In this document: positions 1 through 7,346 of the stretch, one piece after another | How positions within the stretch are numbered: position 1 is the first letter of the stretch | Layout of the letters: every line of letters begins with the position of its first letter | Source of the DNA: an uncultured Eubacterium sp. | GTDB lineage: Bacteria > Bacillota > Clostridia > Oscillospirales > Acutalibacteraceae | Reading direction: 5' to 3' | DNA: 18,073 nucleotides | NCBI GenBank assembly: GCA_945980015.1 | Contig: CAMFQI010000002.1 | Location: forward strand, 1 to 18,073 | The notes under the pieces: model-generated | The model's input: the letters and a program-made list of their open reading frames with translations, nothing else | What the model was told of the DNA's origin: nothing | The model's database searches: none | Translations under genes and position numbers: made by a program

Positions 1-20
1 GAGATGTGTATAAGAGACAG
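1..20. other. Sequencing adapter remnant (Nextera / Tn5 mosaic end)
   Basis: Positions 2-20 read AGATGTGTATAAGAGACAG, which is the 19-base Tn5 mosaic end used in Nextera libraries. The extra G at position 1 fits the read-2 adapter arm. It carries an in-frame TAA (11-13) that falsely closes the first reading frame. The genomic sequence therefore starts at about 21. This is untrimmed adapter at a contig end and not a transposon in the organism. Confidence 0.95.
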
Positions 21-22
21 AT

Positions 23-1315
23 ATATTGGTTGTATTTATGACCGTTCAGGCTATTTCGGGTCTCGGAAATCAGACCTTGAAGCAGGCTCGTGAATATGCA
101 CAGCAGGATTTGTGTTCAAAATCAATCGAAAAATATAATGAGGTTATTGCCGAAAAGGACAAGCTTTCAACAAGAATCGAAATGGCTACGGTTTACGACA
201 GAGGCTTGACAACCGGCGAGTTTACAAGCATTTATGACGTTGCAACATTCCTTGAGCAGTCTATTGATAAGTATAAGACTGAGCCTGAAATGTACGAGAT
301 TTCGTGCGACATTTTGCTCAGATATAATCAGTACGAAACCTGTGCAAAGCTTTTGATGCAGGCAAGAGATATGAAGGTTACCTCGGACAAAATTGAAGAA
401 TACAGAAATACGGCAAGATATAAATATTTGAAAAACTTTTCAATGTATTCAAATGTTTTTTCCGAAAGCTACGGAACATATTTAGTTGACAGCGATTCGG
501 AATATTCGTTCGTAAAAACAGATATGACGGCATTGATAAATCAAACGTTTTCTTATGCAACCTCATTTTGCGATAAGTATGCATTTGTACAAACAACCGA
601 CGATGAGGGTGCAGTAAGCTCGTTTGTTATTGATACAAAGGGCGTAAGACAGTGTTATTATGAAAATGTCACCGAATCGACAGGCGTCGGCTCTGCAAAA
701 TTAAAGGGAAATCAAATTTATTTAGTTGCATGCAAGTCAGAGGATACATATAAGTATTACGACTTAAACGGTAACGAGATGTTCGGTGATTATACTTTTG
801 CGGGCAGATTTAAGAACGATGTGGCAGCCGTAAAAACCGCCGAAGACAGTTGGGCAGTTATTGACGCAAGCGGCAAGGTGTTGGCAGACGGCTTCGAGGA
901 TATCGTTTTGAATGACAATAACGAATGTTCGTCAAGAGGCGTGATTATTGCCAAGAAAAACGGCAAATATAATCTTTATGAATACGACAGCTTAAAGCAA
1001 ATCGGTAATTTCTCCTGTGACGGAGCTAAACCTGTTGCAAGGGGTGCGTTCGCATTTTTGTCAAACGGAAAATGGGGCTTTGCAGACCTTAAAGGAAATG
1101 TTGTTATTGAGCCTGCTTATGAAGACGCAATGTCGTTTTCAAACGGTGCTGCTGCGGTAAATAACGGCGCCGGCTGGGAGATCATTAATCAAAACGGTGA
1201 TGTTGTTATTGACGAAGTGTTCGAGAATGTAGGATATTTGAGTGATAACGGTATACTGTTTGTTCAATCAAAGGGATATTGGTGTTATTTGCAGTTCTAT
1301 TACACAGGCGAATAA
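23..1315 (+). CDS. WG-repeat protein with N-terminal membrane anchor, 5'-truncated
   Basis: The reading frame is open from the adapter junction (in-frame codon at 23). The TTG at 26 is only the first possible start after the artefact, so the true start lies off the contig. The visible N-terminus (ILVVFMTVQ) looks like the end of a transmembrane helix. Next comes a helical stretch (about residues 15-130) with pairs resembling TPR helices. A beta-rich C-terminal half (about 150-425) holds degenerate WG/KWG repeats such as SWAVIDASGKVL and KWGFADLKGNVVIEPAYED. WG repeats are thought to form propeller-like or beta-solenoid surfaces, but their ligands are mostly unknown. The next gene starts 17 bases downstream, which suggests an operon with the pseudopilin genes. 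The domain would be extracytoplasmic if the anchor is a normal N-in signal anchor. The family assignment is good; the function is unknown. Confidence 0.85.
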   Translation: MLVVFMTVQAISGLGNQTLKQAREYAQQDLCSKSIEKYNEVIAEKDKLSTRIEMATVYDRGLTTGEFTSIYDVATFLEQSIDKYKTEPEMYEISCDILLRYNQYETCAKLLMQARDMKVTSDKIEEYRNTARYKYLKNFSMYSNVFSESYGTYLVDSDSEYSFVKTDMTALINQTFSYATSFCDKYAFVQTTDDEGAVSSFVIDTKGVRQCYYENVTESTGVGSAKLKGNQIYLVACKSEDTYKYYDLNGNEMFGDYTFAGRFKNDVAAVKTAEDSWAVIDASGKVLADGFEDIVLNDNNECSSRGVIIAKKNGKYNLYEYDSLKQIGNFSCDGAKPVARGAFAFLSNGKWGFADLKGNVVIEPAYEDAMSFSNGAAAVNNGAGWEIINQNGDVVIDEVFENVGYLSDNGILFVQSKGYWCYLQFYYTGE

Positions 1316-1332
1316 TCAAGAGGTGACTCAAT

Positions 1333-2835
1333 TTGAAAAACAGAAAAAATAATGGAGAAGTAATGGTTGAGGCTTCTATCGTTGTTTCTTTGGTGGTTAT
1401 ATTTGTTTCTGTACTGTTTTACATAGGCATGATTATGTATCAACATTCGGCAGTTTCAATTATGGCAAACCAAACCGCCTCAAACATTGCTCAGGTTTAC
1501 TCAAACACAATAAAGGACCCGTTTACGGGATATATTGACTCGCAAAGCGTTTATCAGGATATAACTTATTCGACTGTTCGTGATGACGCTCAAAATGAGC
1601 TTATAAAGAAAAAAGCAAACTATCTCGCAAAATACAATATGAGAAGGTCTCGCATTGTTTCGGCAGATACGAGTAACGTTGATGTTCAGATTGTCAATAA
1701 ACCTAACGAGCTACTCAAAAGTCAGGTTGTTGTTACTATTACCGATTCGTATGAAGTTCCGCTTGTTTCGATTTTCGGAGTTAATAACTCGTTGACCTTT
1801 GAAGCAACCGGTCGTGCAGATTGCGTTGATTTGCTTGAATATCTAAACGGCGTTCCGGCTGTCGGCGACCCTGAATATTCAAATTCGTATAATATTACAA
1901 ATTCCGACGTTTGCTTGGTAACATTTTACGAAAATGATTTCGGCGGAGGCTTGGTGGCGACGGTTCCCGTTTACAGAAATATGTCGATTTCGTCGTCAAA
2001 CAAATATACTCATTCGTCTATGCCTGAAAATCCGACGAGCAGCGAGTTTGAGTTTACATCGTGGATTACCGAGGACGGCGAGGACTTTACAAGTCAAACC
2101 GTTGTTGCAAACGATATGATTGTTTACGGTATTTGGCAGTGCACCGTAACACTTGATGCGCAGGGCGGAACGGTTAATCCGACTTCAATTAAGGCAACCG
2201 TTAACAGAAGTGCAAATCTCCCGACGCCGTCGAGACAGTGCTACATCTTTAAGGGCTGGTATGATCAAAAAAGCGGCGGAGAATATTATGACTCAAGCTC
2301 TGTAATTATGGGAAATATTACCCTTTATGCAAGCTGGAAGGAAAATCACGATTATAAAAACTATAAGGTAGTAAACGGTACCTGCGTAAAGCGTGCAACG
2401 ATTTATCAAAGATGTACAAGGTGCGGCAAGGAAAGAACAATCGAGGGAGATTACGGCGGACATAATTACCGTGCGGTAAGCTCACAGGATCCAAGAGGCG
2501 TGCCGTGTAATGCAAGGGTAAAGACTACTTATAAATGTTCATATTGCGGAAATTCATATACAGGTGACGGTCAATACGGAACAAGACATACTTTTTATAA
2601 TGATGATCCGCAGGCAAGCTCAAGATGCGATACGCCAATAAAATGTAACGTATTTTATTGCGAAAGAACAGGCGGTAAGGACTGTGGTGCGAGAACAATG
2701 TATCATGTGCTTTGTTCAAGATGCGGTAGGATAAATGACGGCTCATATACAACAAAGTACGGAAAGACGATAAAAATCGGTTATTGGTGCGGCTTACACG
2801 GAACTAAACAAACTTTGCCGTGCCCGTGGAAATAA
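1333..2835 (+). CDS. TadE-like pseudopilin with InlB-type repeats and Cys-rich C-terminus
   Basis: The 500-aa protein starts at TTG, chosen because AGAGGTGA (1319-1326) lies 6 bases upstream. The N-terminus has a type IVb/Tad prepilin signature, with G8|E9 and Glu at mature position +5 (E13), followed by a hydrophobic helix (about 14-37). Residues 9-165 resemble TadE-like minor pilins. Two Listeria-Bacteroides/Flg_new (InlB B-type) repeats follow: about 194-267 and 269-336, the second ending in the typical GWY...LYASW. The tail (339-500) has 14 cysteines, including three copies of C-x9-C-x2-C-G at C351, C392 and C451, and nearby histidines, suggesting structural zinc or disulfide modules. Tad minor pilins normally lack such large tails, so this one probably displays an adhesin-like head. 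It sits between the WG-repeat gene and a membrane protein gene, with very short gaps. The substrate or ligand is unknown. Confidence 0.85.
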   Translation: MKNRKNNGEVMVEASIVVSLVVIFVSVLFYIGMIMYQHSAVSIMANQTASNIAQVYSNTIKDPFTGYIDSQSVYQDITYSTVRDDAQNELIKKKANYLAKYNMRRSRIVSADTSNVDVQIVNKPNELLKSQVVVTITDSYEVPLVSIFGVNNSLTFEATGRADCVDLLEYLNGVPAVGDPEYSNSYNITNSDVCLVTFYENDFGGGLVATVPVYRNMSISSSNKYTHSSMPENPTSSEFEFTSWITEDGEDFTSQTVVANDMIVYGIWQCTVTLDAQGGTVNPTSIKATVNRSANLPTPSRQCYIFKGWYDQKSGGEYYDSSSVIMGNITLYASWKENHDYKNYKVVNGTCVKRATIYQRCTRCGKERTIEGDYGGHNYRAVSSQDPRGVPCNARVKTTYKCSYCGNSYTGDGQYGTRHTFYNDDPQASSRCDTPIKCNVFYCERTGGKDCGARTMYHVLCSRCGRINDGSYTTKYGKTIKIGYWCGLHGTKQTLPCPWK

Positions 2836-2836
2836 T

Positions 2837-2841
2837 AAGGA
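2837..2841 (+). promoter_or_regulatory. Ribosome binding site that fixes the 2848 start
   Basis: AAGGA lies 6 bases before ATG 2848 but directly abuts the TTG at 2842. The spacing favours the ATG as the true start of the following membrane protein gene. Confidence 0.7.
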
Positions 2842-2847
2842 TTGACT

Positions 2848-3660
2848 ATGAAAAAAGCAGTAATTTCAATAATTTGCGTGATTGTCGCTGCTGCATTAAT
2901 CGTCGGCGGCATATTCGGCGTGAAATATATAAAAGAGAAAAAATCAAATACCGATGATGTTCAAGAGGTCGAAATAATCGACGACACAATGAGCGTGTTT
3001 GAAAAAAATAAATATTATGCGTTGTTTAGCGTCAGCACTATTGACGAGCTTAATCAAACCGCCGAAGAGCTTGGCGTTGAGGTTAAGGACGGTAACAGCG
3101 AAATCTTTCACGGATACGTTATTGAGGCGGTCGAAGTTGAGGGAATAACGCTTGATTTTGAGTATGAGATTAACGAAGAGAATGAGCTTATAAACATCAA
3201 TGCAAAATATACTCCCTTTGAAGAAGCTTATCCCGATAATTCGCTTCCAGCACCTCATACGGGCACCGAGGTTAAGGAAAAATTCGACCTGCTTCTAAAA
3301 GCCGTTTCCTCGTTGATAGGTACCGAGGTTACTGAAGAGGATTATTACATTATCGAGGAGTCGGATATTCTTGAACACAACGACGACGCCTTTTCAAAGC
3401 TTTATGCAATGACGGCTGTATTGGATTGCATTATTAAGGATGAAAACTCAAGATATCTGTTTATCTCAAATGCAAGAAATTCCGACGGAGTCGTTTGTTT
3501 CAAAATAAACGTAAATCTCCAAGAGGAGTATTACGACGATGAGCTTGTTGCCTATGTCGATTTATCGCAGTATTATGACGCCTCAAATCAAACAATGAGC
3601 GAAGAGGAAATGAGCGAATTGGCAGAGCAGGGCGATGGAGCCTTCGAGGTCTTTGATTAA
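2848..3660 (+). CDS. Single-pass membrane protein with acidic extracytoplasmic domain, unknown family
   Basis: The 270-aa protein begins MKKAVISIICVIVAAALIVG. A short basic N-terminus is followed by one hydrophobic segment (about 4-26) and then a Lys-rich stop (KYIKEKK). There is a Cys in the segment (SIIC), but the residue before it is Ile, so it does not fit a lipobox and I read it as a signal anchor rather than a lipoprotein. The remaining 240 residues are strongly acidic (many E/D, few K/R) with alternating predicted helix and strand, and end in an E/D-rich tail. I do not recognise the domain. It lies 12 bases after the first pseudopilin gene and 18 before the DUF5702 gene, so a role in assembly or anchoring of the surface structure is plausible but unproven. 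A TTG six bases upstream in frame is a less likely start. Confidence 0.8.
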   Translation: MKKAVISIICVIVAAALIVGGIFGVKYIKEKKSNTDDVQEVEIIDDTMSVFEKNKYYALFSVSTIDELNQTAEELGVEVKDGNSEIFHGYVIEAVEVEGITLDFEYEINEENELININAKYTPFEEAYPDNSLPAPHTGTEVKEKFDLLLKAVSSLIGTEVTEEDYYIIEESDILEHNDDAFSKLYAMTAVLDCIIKDENSRYLFISNARNSDGVVCFKINVNLQEEYYDDELVAYVDLSQYYDASNQTMSEEEMSELAEQGDGAFEVFD

Positions 3661-3678
3661 AAATTAGGAGAATCATAA

Positions 3679-5397
3679 ATGTTTTTTCGTAAAAATTCAC
3701 ACGGCGTAATTACGGTGTTTATATCGTTAATGCTTGTTTCGGTATTATCATTAGGCACACTTGTTGTCGAGGTGGCACGATATCAGTCGGCTAAAACTCA
3801 ATTAGCCGAGGCAAATATCAGCGCCTCAACATCAATGGTTGCAAATTATGATGTTGACCTGTACAAAAGATACGGTCTTCTTGCGGTAAAAAGCAGCGAT
3901 ATCGACGAGGCAAAGGCGATGGACTACCTGAATTATAATTCGGATTTGGCGTCAAACGCCTTTGGAAACAATATTTCAAGACAGTATTCTATTTCGTCAA
4001 TAGACGTAAAGGGTATGTACAACCTTACGTATCCGTCCGTTTTGAAGCGGCAGATATTGTCAAGAGCAAAATACAGCGTTGTTGTTCAGGACTATGCCTT
4101 GAACAGATATAACGCAGATCAGCTGCTTTCACAATTTCAAACTGAATGTAATTATGTTACAGATGCTTTGTACACTGTCGGAAACGGTAGCGGTGCAAAC
4201 GACGGCGATGTTTCCGATGACGTAAAAAAGGCACTTGAAAATATGTCTAAGGCGTTTGACGGTATTCAAACAGCCGATACTCAAAATAATGTTGTTATCT
4301 CCGATAATTCGTTTTCGATTTTGCCAAGCCAAACGGGAGTGGTAGAAACGCAGACGCCTGAGGAGGATTTGGATTTAATCAATGACGCAAAGAACAGTGT
4401 AAGCTCGCTTATCGGCACCGACGCCTCAACCTTGTTTTCGCAGGGCACCTCGTTTTCACAAACGGATGTTAACGTCGGAACAGCTACTGTCGGCTCAATT
4501 GCAAGTGCAATAAACGGCGGAATGTTCAATGATTCGCTCCAAATGAACAGCAGTAAAAATGCCGCAATGTGTGTTGCACAGGCGAACAAAATGAACGCCG
4601 CAATAAACACATTAAAAGCCGATCAAGACGGAACCCTGCTTTTGAATTCGTATATAACGGATTTCTTTTCGAGCAGAAACCGTACCGTGAAGGGCTATGT
4701 AGGTCCCGGAAAGGGAAGCGGCTTCACGGGCGAAAACGGTAATTTTGCTTCGGCGTGCGTAGAGTATATTTTCGGCGGAAGCAAGAACGAAATGACAAAT
4801 CAGGACACGGCGTTCAAATATTTAATGGCGGTAAGACTTATTGATAATCTTTATCTTATCCTGAACACGTCTAAAAGCTTTAATCCGAATAGTACAACAT
4901 CGGCGTGGGCGCATATTATGTGGGCATATTATGAGTCATTTGCAGACGTTCAGCTAATGGCAAGATATAATTGTGCAGTGCCGTTTTCAAAAACGCAGTT
5001 GATATTCGACATAAATTCTCCTGCTTCGGTTGCTTCGGCATTTTCAACGTATAACTTTGTTACGGCTATGGAAGCATTGGGTATTTACAGCTCGGGAGAA
5101 TATAGTGTACCGGGTGCAAATAAGTTTTCGTATTTGGACTATATGTCGTTTTCGTTGTGGTTTGTTGCGAATTCGACAAAGCTTTCAAGGGTATCCGACC
5201 TTATTCAGCTTGAAATGAGATACAATCAGCAATATGTAAATAATACTGCGGCGACGTTTTTAATGAGCGATATGGACACATATTGTAGAATAAAGGTTAA
5301 TGCAAAGCTCAATTCCGTGCTTCCCGTTATTTCCTCAAATCAGGGCGGCTCAATACAAAACGTCAGATTCAGCAGTACAAAATATTCGGGATTTTAG
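3679..5397 (+). CDS. DUF5702-family TadG-like membrane-anchored protein
   Basis: The 572-aa protein starts at ATG after TTAGGAGAA. The N-terminus (MFFRKNSHGVITVFISLML) has a Gly before a hydrophobic helix, like a TadE/TadG prepilin signal, but mature position +5 is Phe (F14) instead of Glu, so processing by the prepilin peptidase is doubtful. The segment around residues 57-72 (VDLYKRYGLLAVKSSD) is a hallmark I associate with the DUF5702 family of Bacillota. These proteins occur next to Tad/Flp genes and have a TadG-like organisation: one N-terminal membrane helix and a large extracytoplasmic region. The rest is Ser/Asn/Thr-rich and largely helical, with no catalytic motif that I recognise. 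It lies between the acidic membrane protein and the second pseudopilin, with gaps of 18 and 12 bases. Its likely role is a structural or assembly component of a Tad-like surface complex. Confidence 0.82.
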   Translation: MFFRKNSHGVITVFISLMLVSVLSLGTLVVEVARYQSAKTQLAEANISASTSMVANYDVDLYKRYGLLAVKSSDIDEAKAMDYLNYNSDLASNAFGNNISRQYSISSIDVKGMYNLTYPSVLKRQILSRAKYSVVVQDYALNRYNADQLLSQFQTECNYVTDALYTVGNGSGANDGDVSDDVKKALENMSKAFDGIQTADTQNNVVISDNSFSILPSQTGVVETQTPEEDLDLINDAKNSVSSLIGTDASTLFSQGTSFSQTDVNVGTATVGSIASAINGGMFNDSLQMNSSKNAAMCVAQANKMNAAINTLKADQDGTLLLNSYITDFFSSRNRTVKGYVGPGKGSGFTGENGNFASACVEYIFGGSKNEMTNQDTAFKYLMAVRLIDNLYLILNTSKSFNPNSTTSAWAHIMWAYYESFADVQLMARYNCAVPFSKTQLIFDINSPASVASAFSTYNFVTAMEALGIYSSGEYSVPGANKFSYLDYMSFSLWFVANSTKLSRVSDLIQLEMRYNQQYVNNTAATFLMSDMDTYCRIKVNAKLNSVLPVISSNQGGSIQNVRFSSTKYSGF

Positions 5398-5409
5398 TGG
5401 GGTGAGAAG

Positions 5410-7251
5410 ATGAAAAAAAGAGAAAGCGGCGTGCTTTCGGTAGAGGCTTCAATAGTGCTTACCTTTTTTACGCTGTTCGTACTGTTTTTGTTCAGCTTCA
5501 TTAAGGTTTATCAGGCTGAAAATATGGTTAGCCACGCAACCTTGCAGGCGGCAGACGCAGTTGCGATTGAATGTGCATTAAGAAGCAATGCAAATACCGA
5601 AAATATGGAGGACGTTTTGTTTTCCGTAAAAAAGCTGACAGGCTCCGACACAATAGATGCTTCAAGCTTTGAACCGATAGACGAGAGCAATCTTGCATCA
5701 ATTTTGAAAACAAAATTCACCTCTGCCGTTGCACAAAGCGACAGTCAGGCAAATGAAATTTTGGAAAAATACGGAGTGAAAAACGGGTTGTACGGTGTGA
5801 ATTTCGCCGAATCCTATGTCGATATGGGCGAGGATGACATTATCGTCAAGGCAACATATACCGTAAAGCTCAAGGTTTCATTCTTTGGGGCGAATGAAAT
5901 TCCGCTTACAAAAACGGCAAAGGTAAAGTCCTTCGGACGAATACTGTATAAAATTACCGCTTCGTCGCAAAATCCGTCTTGGGGAACAACAAGCGGCGGA
6001 GGAAAATATCAAACCGGCGACAAGACTACTATAGTTGCAACTCCGAATTACGGCTATAAATTTGTAAAGTGGAGCGACGGCTCAACCGACAGCGAAAGAG
6101 AGGTCACGGTAAACGGCTCTCATAATTACGTTGCAATATTTGAAAAGGACGGCTACGGCGTTAACGTTACTTCAAATATACCAAAGGCGATTAAATCCTC
6201 CACCGGCTCGGGTAATTACGAATATAACGACGTTGCGGATATTTCCTGCACCTTAAATGCGGGCTACAAATTTATAAATTGGAATGTCAAAAAGCATAAC
6301 GACAGCGTGGGCGGAGCGACAAGCACAATAACAACTCCGACGGTTACTCAAAGAGTAGACCAAACTTATACATTCACTGCCATAGTTGAGCCGATTGAAT
6401 ATAAGGTATCGGCAAGCGCAGTAGACCAAGACGGAAAAAGCATTAACGCAAATGTTACCGTCAACAACAAAAAGGGCAGTGCGATGGTAAAATACGATAC
6501 TGACTTTACGCTGAATGCACCTGCCGTTTCGGGCTATAGATTTTTGGGTTGGAAGGAAGTAGGCAGCAATTCCTATATTTCAAGAAACAATAAATACAGC
6601 CTAAAAATGAGCAAGCCGTCCGAAAGGTCGTTTGTTGCGGTTTACACCAAGCAATTTAAGGTGACTATAAAATACAGAAGAGCCACATCAAGTTACGGCA
6701 CTTATTGGACGACGGAAACCAAAACAATAACAGACAGTAAGTATACGCTTCCAAGGGCATATTCGATAAGATGGGTTGCTACATCGGATAAGTCATACAG
6801 ACCGTATAATTTTACAGGCTGGAAAGACACTAAAACAGGAAAAACATATTCTGCATTATCGTCTGTAACATTGAGCAGAGATACAACCTTTGAAGCTATT
6901 TATGACAGCAATCATGTTCACAAGGCGGCTGCCCAAGGTGGAGGAACTTGTTCGGAAAACCATTATGTTGAAAAAACAATAACACATATTGGCGGAGTAG
7001 AATATACAACTAAATGTGTAAGATGTTGTATTTGTAAAGACTGCGGCGATTTCAATTCACCGTTAGTGGATGATAACGGAGTAATTCGTTCCGAATACAA
7101 TTGGTGCGTTACACATTATGAAGGCGAGGGCACGGCGAATTGTATGAAATTTCATGATGATGGTACGGTTGGCGGAATGTCGGGTGGAAATGAAATACCT
7201 CTTAAAGTCAAGAAGATTGATCATAATGATATGAGAAACGAAAGATATTAA
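5410..7251 (+). CDS. TadE-like pseudopilin with four divergent InlB-type repeats and Cys/His tail
   Basis: The 613-aa protein starts at ATG after GGGGTGAG. Its N-terminus MKKRESGVLSVEASIVL fits the prepilin site: cut after G7, Glu at +5 (E12), then a hydrophobic helix (about 14-32). Residues 8-178 are TadE-like. Four divergent bacterial (InlB B-like) repeats follow, at about 179-246, 249-327, 331-413 and 416-498. Each opens with a Y/F-x-V/I-T strand and contains a GY(K/R)F-x-(G)W or FTGW core. The tail (502-582) holds H502, H504, C514, C536, C539, C540, C542, C545, C566, H569 and C578. Its CxxCG...Y-x-WC-x2-H...C end matches the end of the other pseudopilin in this cluster. A large surface-displayed pilin-like adhesin or structural subunit is likely. 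It is the last gene before the 95-base gap that precedes the T7SSb-type genes. Confidence 0.85.
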   Translation: MKKRESGVLSVEASIVLTFFTLFVLFLFSFIKVYQAENMVSHATLQAADAVAIECALRSNANTENMEDVLFSVKKLTGSDTIDASSFEPIDESNLASILKTKFTSAVAQSDSQANEILEKYGVKNGLYGVNFAESYVDMGEDDIIVKATYTVKLKVSFFGANEIPLTKTAKVKSFGRILYKITASSQNPSWGTTSGGGKYQTGDKTTIVATPNYGYKFVKWSDGSTDSEREVTVNGSHNYVAIFEKDGYGVNVTSNIPKAIKSSTGSGNYEYNDVADISCTLNAGYKFINWNVKKHNDSVGGATSTITTPTVTQRVDQTYTFTAIVEPIEYKVSASAVDQDGKSINANVTVNNKKGSAMVKYDTDFTLNAPAVSGYRFLGWKEVGSNSYISRNNKYSLKMSKPSERSFVAVYTKQFKVTIKYRRATSSYGTYWTTETKTITDSKYTLPRAYSIRWVATSDKSYRPYNFTGWKDTKTGKTYSALSSVTLSRDTTFEAIYDSNHVHKAAAQGGGTCSENHYVEKTITHIGGVEYTTKCVRCCICKDCGDFNSPLVDDNGVIRSEYNWCVTHYEGEGTANCMKFHDDGTVGGMSGGNEIPLKVKKIDHNDMRNERY

Positions 7252-7346
7252 CAACCGACAGTATTCAGTATTGTAATCACACCTTTAATCTGCGGTAAGG
7301 TGTATGAAATAATAAATTAATGAAGTTGGAAAGGCTTGGGATTAAT

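Noticed and set aside
26..28. TTG as the true start of the first gene
   Set aside because: The upstream stop lies inside adapter sequence, and the N-terminus reads as the end of a membrane helix, so the gene continues off the contig.
2842..2844. TTG start for the acidic membrane protein
   Set aside because: It directly abuts the ribosome site, while ATG 2848 has a 6-base spacing.
7279..7303. Hairpin (7-base arms ACACCTT / AAGGTGT) in the gap before the DUF6382-FHA gene, as a terminator
   Set aside because: The stem is short, the loop is long (11 bases) and no T-run follows; I would not end the operon here.
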